The notes beneath the pieces were generated by a model. The model saw nothing but the letters and a program-made list of their open reading frames with translations. It searched no databases and had not been told where the DNA came from. From contig JBBMOA010000006.1 of the NCBI GenBank assembly GCA_037954235.1, forward strand, positions 30,342,541 to 30,406,540: DNA of 64,000 bases, read 5' to 3'. This DNA comes from Aulostomus chinensis. Its lineage: Eukaryota; Chordata; Actinopteri; Syngnathiformes; Aulostomidae. Position 1 is the stretch's first letter; each line of letters begins with the position of its first letter. Of the stretch, positions 57,950-64,000 are shown piece after piece. The translations under genes were made by a program, and so were the position numbers.

Positions 57950-58728
57950 ACCTGCCTGCTGCTGCTACAAACCCGCCTGCTACAAACCCACCTGCTGCAG
58001 CTACCAACCCAACTGCTGCAGCTACCAACCCGTCTACTGCAGCTACAAACCCGCCTGCTGCTGCTGCTACAAACCCACCTGCTGCTGCTACCAACCCGCC
58101 TGCTACAAACCCGCCTGCTGCTACTACCAACCCACCTGCTGCTACCAAGCCACCTGCTGCCGCTACAAACCCACCTGCTACAAACCTGCATGCTGCAGCT
58201 ACCAACCCGCCTGCTAGTGCTACCAATCCGCCTGCTGCTGCTACAAACCCACCTGCTACAAACCTGCATGCTGCAGCTACCAACCCACCTGCTGCTACCA
58301 ACCCGCCTGCTACCAACCCGCCTGCTACTGCTACCAATCCGCCTGCTGCTGCTACAAACCCACCTGCAGCTGCTGCTACCGACCCGCCTGCTACAAACCC
58401 GCCTGCTGCTACTACCAACACACCTGCTGCTACCAACCCACCTGCTGCTGCTACAAACCTGCCTGCTACAAACCTGCCTGCTACAAACCCGCCTGCTACA
58501 AACCTGCATGCTGCAGCTACCAACCTGCCTGCTACTGCTACCAATCCGCCTGTTGCTGCTACAAACCCGCCTGCTGCTGCTACAAACCCGCCTGCAACAA
58601 ACCCGCCTGCTGCAGCAACCAACCCACCTGCTGCTGCTACCAACCCGCCTGCAGCTGCTACCAACCCGCCTGCTGTAAACCCGCCTGCTGCTGCTGTAAA
58701 CCCACCTGCTGCTGTAAACCTGCCTGAG
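57950..58728. repeat. Minisatellite of 15/21/24-bp units (AACCCGCCTGCTGCTGCTAC)
   Basis: Units are AACCC(G/A)CCTGCTAC(A/C) with zero, one, two or three extra GCT/GCA triplets, so all lengths are multiples of three. Frames are open on both strands for 160-305 codons (TNPPAAA repeats on plus, VAAAGGL repeats on minus). Higher-order repetition is visible, for example ACAAACCTGCATGCTGCAGC recurring several times. The left edge abuts the truncated LINE. I do not call a gene. Confidence 0.97.
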
Positions 58729-59902
58729 ATGCAAGAGACGCACCTGAGATTACAGCTTTAACCGGTTTGTGTTTCCATCAAGTCCGACCCATATGAGGAT
58801 TACTGTGCCTGATACCAATGTGCTACTGATTTTTGTGCTGGACTGAAAATAAACTCTTTCTGTGTTCACTGGGCACCGATTCTGCCCTTGTAAAGCTACT
58901 CAGGAGGCTAATCTCTTAAACAAATCCCCTCTTTCTATTAAATATATTTAACATTGTCATACATGGCTATTTAAATAAAGACCAAAACAAAACAGTCAAA
59001 TCAACAAGGCGGAGGAGCCAGAGCGCCCTCTGCTGGAACACGTCATTACACTTTTTTTCAAATAATTGTAGGCATCTTTTTCCTGTATTTCATGTGCTCT
59101 AAAAAGTTTTTTTGATATCAGTGGGTATTAAGAGAGCCTATTCACCAATGTGACAGATCTGCCAGGCCGACATCTGTTGAAACACCAGTTGAGCCCCAGT
59201 TTCCACCGATGCCGATCGGAGACGAACCAATAAATACCGGTGTCGACTGCAAGGGGGTGTGACCTGGGACAAACACGAATCAGGGCTGCTCCTACTCAGA
59301 AAGATCAGTGCATAAGGGTTCACAGGTGTAAGCAGGCGTTGGCGGGCGTTTGCCAGAGCGAACGGGGGTGGACTGAGAAGCACATGAAGGGCTCGCTGCT
59401 CAGTCAGTGCCAGCCCACCTTTCTCTGAAAGGTTCTGAGGACAGGAGGAGAAGACGGAGGCGAGGTGCGCTGGAGCCGACCAAGCCAAAGGTGCCACGCC
59501 GAGGCAGACGCCAGATCGCAGACAAACTAGGCACAGTGACAGATCCCCCACCCCCACTGCCTCCAGCCAGCTGCCGTGGCAGATAAACACAATGGCTCCT
59601 CTCTCCAACAACAGCAGGCTGTAATCTGGAATTGACAGTTGACTCTTCTGTTTGCAAGTTTTCCTTCAGCTCCCTCGGAGGCTGCAGCAAAGACACAGAG
59701 GAGATTAGACTCTTCGAACCTGCGCTCAGGTGCACGCCAAACAACCCTTTGATATTTAAAGCTCGCTGCGAGACACAGAGGTGGGTATTCCCAAAAATAC
59801 TCAAATATAATCTCCCTGTCTCTGCTTGTTTACTCTACTCTCACACCTTGTGCATGAAATGGCCCCAACCCAAAAACTCCCTCACCACTGTGCGTGTGCA
59901 TG

Positions 59903-59904
<2 letters not shown>
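58729..59904. other. Unique non-coding sequence
   Basis: Contains the CTCF-like site at 59023 but no supported gene. The minus frame 59138-59611 (157 codons) has mixed composition, lacks any recognised domain and overlaps another frame. Confidence 0.45.
59023..59036 (-). promoter_or_regulatory. Likely CTCF site, minus orientation
   Basis: The minus strand reads CCAGCAGAGGGCGC, a full 14 of 14 match to the CTCF core CCASYAGRKGGCRC. Confidence 0.6.
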
Positions 59905-59947
<43 letters not shown>

Positions 59948-59960
59948 GTGTGTGTGTGTG
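59905..59960. repeat. (TG)n microsatellite, about 28 units
   Basis: TG run with one CG interruption. Confidence 0.97.
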
Positions 59961-62015
59961 AGACACCCATCCGGTGACACATTCCTTCCATCAACCTTGG
60001 CTGCCAGGAGTTTGATGTTTTGCTCGAAAAAGCTTCCCGACAATCACTTTATATGGAGGAAAATGTGTCCTTCGCCTCCAAACGGCAGCCGTTGCCAGGT
60101 TTCGCTTCAGTCTTTCCATGGGGCATTATGCACAGAGCAGTGGATCAGCGTTGTGACTGTTTACGTTTTCACAGGGAAAACTGGCAGCCGCAGTGAGTGT
60201 GGGCCTGCCAACACAAGCTCAAGCCTCAGTTGACCCGGATTTGTGTCTTTTTGCACAACGGAACTTTTTACAGCCTCTATAAAAAGTAACATCTCACACA
60301 CTACAGTTCAAAGACCATCAAATGAAGTGAACCATACATCTCCAGCGACTCTCGGGAGAACGCCTCTGACCCTCAACATCCAGGCTGCTTAATAACACCA
60401 GGGCAGAGACTTTAAGAGGTCCATTCTCCTCCATTCCACAGACTTAATATTCAAACTGCTGTATAAAACTGGCACCGCCGATCCTGCCCCCATTTTTCAC
60501 CTGACTAGCACCTCATCTTATCTCCATTATATTCTGCTGGAGTGATATAACCCCGCCTTCATCCCAGGAGTCTGACTGGCTGTGGAGGAAGCCATCCATT
60601 CAGGGAAATGTGCAGCTGGTATCATAGAGCCGACCCCCACAGGAGCTGCAACCCACAAATCAATGCAGCACAGCTGGATCCAGATCAGGCTAAGCACCAT
60701 TAGATGTACTGGACCAATATAGAGCGCAGTTTTCCATATGTGACGGCTTCCTCTGCAGACCCAGTCACATCAACCGAATGTTTGTTCTAGATGGCTCGCA
60801 GCGCAACATGGGTGGGTTCCACCACACGTGGAGCAACACAGGAAATGCCAAACATTATCTGAAGGTCCCTGATGGACCAAACAGATCTGGCTTTCAAATA
60901 TAGACAGAGCTCCCTCCAAATCATAGGATTTGCCCCAATATAAGATGAGAACCCCTTTACAAGTCCTGCAGGTTCCCTGGCAAGTCCAAGGACAATAATA
61001 GTAATGGTATTTCAGCCTCAGCCTTCGTAAATCCAGCATTTGTGTTGCTTGTCAAGGTTTCCTCCAAAATTTGTGTTGGCCGTGTTGCTCTCTGGCCTGT
61101 TTCTGACATTGAGAAGCCATTTTCTTCAATTTACATCCACTGTGGCTTTAGAAAACTTTCAAAGACCCAGGATAAATGGAAGTGAGGAGAGTTACCAGCC
61201 AGTGACACAAAACCCTCAATAATGATAATAATGATGTAACACAGCTCCTACTTCCTGCTGATGATGATGAGTTCATCTTTCCTCTACTACAGCTGCTATG
61301 CAGACAGCAGTGCAGCTTCATCTTGAAGGAGAACAACTAGCATCCACTGCAGCTGCTAGGCGCGTACGTCCTGAGATGACACAGTCCATCATCTCGCAGC
61401 ATCTTTCATGTTGCTTAACTCTGTCTTCTTCACTCCTGTTGATATCTGAGCAACAACAGTTCCTCTCCAAACACACCAAGAGGGACTGACGTGTTTCCGT
61501 TTAACTGTTGTGAGAAGGTGAGCACCCCCTTCTCACAGGCTCCTCGTCTGGACGCCATTATGTGACGTGGCTCACGAGGGAGAAGAGGGACAGTGCCTGG
61601 ACGTTTTGACACACACGCACACATGCGCACCCACACACACGCACACGGTCATTCAAGTGCCTTGAGGATTATATGTATAGTTCTGATGTGTTTGTTGCTG
61701 CCATGCTTGGTGACACAGGTTACACAAGCTGTGCGCTGGCGTCGAGAATGCAGTGCGCTGCAGCTCTCACTCGCCTCACCCACAACTCACCTGCGACAGT
61801 TTTCACTCCTGCCTATCATCCCAGCATGTAGTGAGGTACCCACTATACGTCCCACTCTTCATCTGCTACCTGCTAAAGACTCTGGTCCGACATACACACA
61901 CATTATCTCACCTGGACTCACTAGTATCGACAACACACCCAGTCCAACTCCACTGCTCCTCAGCGAAGGTGCGTGCCACTGCAGGGGCAGTCTTTATGGA
62001 GTGCGGGGCAAGGGG
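59961..62015. other. Unique non-coding sequence
   Basis: No gene is supported. A loose CA/CG-rich tract lies at 61611-61646. The plus frame 61593-62135 (180 codons) runs through it and looks random. Confidence 0.45.
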
Positions 62016-62454
62016 TGTGTGTGCTTAGGGGTGTTTGATTTTGCACCTTGTGTGATTTATGTGCTTATTGTACAAAAGATGTTGTGTAGATATGGGAAAT
62101 GTTTGGTGTGTCTAAAGGGGATTGTGTGTGGTTGATTGTAATGTATATTGTTGTATTAAGGGCAAGGAATAAACCTCTCTGGTTTTGGTGGTTCCCTGCA
62201 GTAGTGGTTAGCTCCAATTAGCCACATCGCAGAGGGGTATTTAAGTGAGCTTCATTTCAGCTCGCGGCCCTTAGAGGGAAACTCCTAGCCTGGTGTGAGG
62301 CTATGGTTCTATCATGCTTGTCTGCAGCTCTTTGCGTTTGTTTTTTGTTGTTGTTTTTTTTTAAGATAAAATGTCTTTTTCTGGCACTTGAAGCTTTGCT
62401 GGCTCTTGTGTTTCGACCTCCTTTCCTGAATCTGGCTTGCCCTGATCCCCTACA
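62016..62454 (+). mobile_element. Possible LTR (solo or 5-prime LTR of a retroelement)
   Basis: The block starts TGTGTG after a purine-rich GCGGGGCAAGGGG and ends TACA. It contains a TATA-like GGTATTTAAG near 62236, and it is followed by ATTGGGGAGGCTGCTCGGGT. That last text loosely resembles the TGGGGGCTCGTCCGGG primer-binding sites of gamma-type retroelements, with an insertion and mismatches. No gag or pol coding is seen on either side. A TG..CA boundary with both a polypurine-like and a primer-site-like flank is not self-consistent for one element, so this is tentative. Confidence 0.25.
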
Positions 62455-62579
62455 ATTGGGGAGGCTGCTCGGGTCCTTCACAACTGTCAAGCAACTTTTC
62501 AGCGAATGTCACATAAGAAAAAATGTGAACAAGTGGTATTTTCCTCACTTTGTTCAGAGCAAATAAACTACAGGATATA

Positions 62580-62661
62580 TTACCTGCACCTGTACCTGTA
62601 CCTGTTCCTGTACCAGTACCTGTACCTGCACCTGTACCCGCACCTATACCTTTACTTGTAC
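62580..62661. repeat. 6-bp repeat (CCTGTA)n, about 13 units
   Basis: Units CCTGTA, CCTGCA, CCAGTA and CCTATA. In the plus frame it encodes a PVPVPV run inside a 92-codon open frame (62550-62828) ending GRKEEEEKKV. Confidence 0.93.
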
Positions 62662-63107
62662 CATGCACACTGAAAGAGGGGGATGGGTCACTGTTTGATG
62701 TGCATCCAAGTCCGTGTTTTGATCAAGACAGGCAGATATTTACATTTTACCTGCATTTTATACAAATTAAAAGGTCCAAGCCTTCAAGTGTGCAAGGGAG
62801 GAAAGAGGAGGAGGAGAAGAAAGTCTGATGTCTAATATGCTGTCCTGTGTGTAACGTCGTTAGACGTTTCATTTGTAGCAGCTAGTTTGCTAACTAGCTA
62901 TAAAGCTAATGTTACATAATAATGCTACGATAGCTGATAACATTACAGATTGAAGGGTATGAGACTGAATAGCAAGCCAGTGGCTTGTGACCTGGACACC
63001 TGCTCCTTCTTGTGCTGAACTTTCACAAATATCAGTGATAAATGCTGACACTAACTTATCCACAAAAACAGATTCCTGCACTCACTGACCAGCACCAGAG
63101 ATGTGAG

Positions 63108-63119
63108 TGCCACGTGGCA
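63108..63119. promoter_or_regulatory. 12-bp palindromic E-box TGCCACGTGGCA
   Basis: A perfect palindrome centred on CACGTG, the class bound by USF, MYC/MAX and related bHLH factors. It lies about 260 bp upstream of the exon-like block at 63379. Confidence 0.4.
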
Positions 63120-63378
63120 CCGTAGCACATTGTTGTAAGCTAGATTGATATTGAAATATATCAATAAATCAGGTCCACACTGGATTAGTGGATTGCAAAT
63201 TGGCAGCAATTTGGCTGAAGAGAAAATTATGCTGTGTGGCAGAAATATTTAGAATAAGTTAGTGTGCTTGGTGAGATTTTATGATTGACACCTCACCCAG
63301 CAGCATGTGTGTAATTGTTAAGCTGTTACTCAGAGTTATGTTGTTATCTTATCTCAGTGATACAAGTTTTTGTTTCAG

Positions 63379-63515
63379 AAATACATAAATCAGAACATCA
63401 CCAGAACTATTTTTTCAACACAGCTGGTGCAGCAGGACGCGGGTGTTGCTTGTCCTATTCTACAGCTCCATGTTGGTGCTTGTATTAGGCTCACATCTAC
63501 TCTCTACCTGTCCAG
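63379..63515 (+). CDS. Exon-like block A, unknown product
   Basis: Acceptor caagtttttgtttcag precedes 63379, and CCAG followed by gtacac forms a usable donor after 63515. The block is 45 codons plus 2 nt (KYINQNITRTIF .. LTSTLYLS). Splicing it to 63820-63911 keeps the frame open. It is mutually exclusive with 63516-63596, which would use the same CAG as its acceptor. No family is recognised. Confidence 0.25.
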
Positions 63516-63596
63516 GTACACTCAGGAAACATCTGCAGAAGCTGCCAGCTGCTGGAGAAGAAACGCTGATCTCCATCTACAACGCCCTCTGCAGCA
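63516..63596 (+). CDS. Exon-like block B, unknown product
   Basis: The pyrimidine-rich acceptor catctactctctacctgtccag ends at 63515, and gtgagc follows 63596. In the frame starting after two bases it reads TLRKHLQKLPAAGEE and then TLISIYNALCS, an amphipathic and strongly coding-like peptide. If the donor is not used the same frame ends at a stop 4 codons later (SELR), so it could also be a terminal exon. The 1-nt overhang does not join the 63820 exon in frame. Confidence 0.3.
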
Positions 63597-63819
63597 GTGA
63601 GCTCAGATAAGGTCACTTGAGTTAGTTAATAGCACTGCTAGGTCATTCTAATTATTGTTATTGTTGTCATTATAATTATTATTATCACTGATGTTGAATG
63701 TTACAATTACACCTTGTTACTCATTAGATGTAGGTTTTAATCAGATTAAAAGATTGTATTGTACAGTACGACTTCCTATGCAGTACCACAGTATGGATGT
63801 TCTGTCTGTTTGTATTCAG

Positions 63820-63911
63820 CTGCAGGTCGGATGAAGTAATTCTGCTGAACACAGCAACTTATCAAAACATGGACCCTGACGCAAAGACGTCTGCTGTCAC
63901 TGCAGGATGGA
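63820..63911 (+). CDS. Exon-like block C, unknown product
   Basis: Acceptor ttctgtctgtttgtattcag, then 92 bp, then GGA followed by gtgagt, a consensus donor. After one base the frame reads CRSDEVILLNTATYQNMDPD and on to AKTSAVTAGW, coherent and free of low complexity. It is the most convincing of the three blocks at this edge. The gene is not recognised, and further exons would lie beyond the window. Confidence 0.35.
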
Positions 63912-63923
63912 GTGAGTTTGTTC

Positions 63924-64000
63924 ATGATGTTGACATCATGTTAATGATATTGACATGTTAATGATGTTGATATCATGTTAATGATGTTGACCTCATGTTA
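63924..64000. repeat. 20-bp tandem repeat running off the window
   Basis: Units ATGATGTTGACATCATGTTA at 63924, a 17-bp deleted unit at 63944, then 63961 and 63981. It starts 12 bp after the donor of exon-like block C and is cut by the window edge. Confidence 0.93.

Noticed and set aside
57828..58761. Ala/Asn/Pro-rich and Ala/Gly-rich frames of 278-305 codons
   Set aside because: Products of a triplet-stepped minisatellite, open on both strands. The N-terminal part of the plus frame is antisense to a LINE tail.

Overview
The window looks like non-coding or intronic DNA from a bony fish, most likely a percomorph teleost. The reasons are visible in the sequence: very dense CA/GT and CT/GA microsatellites, many minisatellites, dispersed fragments rich in GCTAGC/GTTAGC-type words as is common in fish genomes, hAT-type DNA transposon remnants, and a LINE or SINE 3-prime tail of the GGGATCAATAAAGT kind. 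There are no bacterial operons, no rRNA or tRNA gene that I can support, and no intact protein-coding gene. No gene symbol can be given with confidence.

Nearly all long open frames are artefacts of tandem repeats. Arrays whose unit length is a multiple of three (30 bp at 40.5-41.6 kb, 33 bp at 29.8 kb, 15 bp at 33.2 kb, mixed 15/21 bp at 57.9-58.7 kb, 21 bp at 8.5 kb) stay open in several frames and on both strands, giving false ORFs of up to about 440 codons. The best real coding signal is one minus-strand internal exon at 33563-33787 (75 codons, Lys/Glu-rich, good acceptor and donor, both phase 0). Weaker exon-like blocks lie at 15462-15701, 45570-45651, 63379-63515, 63516-63596 and 63820-63911, all on the plus strand.

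Layout. 0-8 kb: unique DNA with a foldback element near 0.9-1.1 kb, a retroposon tail at 2.8 kb and several microsatellites. 8.2-10.5 kb: a 21-bp and a 13-bp minisatellite. 11-24 kb: mostly unique DNA with AT-rich, homeodomain-motif-bearing blocks that could be enhancers, broken by long CA/GT arrays. 24.7-25.4 kb: an interspersed repeat followed by a 67-bp tandem repeat. 29.8-30.2 kb: two adjoining minisatellites. 33-36.3 kb: the minus-strand exon, a 15-bp array carrying CTCF-like words, and an A/C-rich irregular satellite. 38.3-39.1 kb and 44.6-44.9 kb: two deletion derivatives of one hAT family. 40.5-41.6 kb: a highly regular 30-bp minisatellite. 43-54 kb: RFX X-box palindromes, CTCF-like sites and a perfect 26-bp hairpin at 51.4 kb. 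57.5-58.7 kb: a 5-prime-truncated LINE 3-prime end abutting a minisatellite. 62-64 kb: an LTR-like block and exon-like pieces running to the window edge.

Twelve tandem arrays with units of 6 bp or more add up to roughly 5 kb, about 8 percent of the window, before microsatellites are counted. Regulatory-site calls rest on motif reading only and have no conservation evidence behind them.
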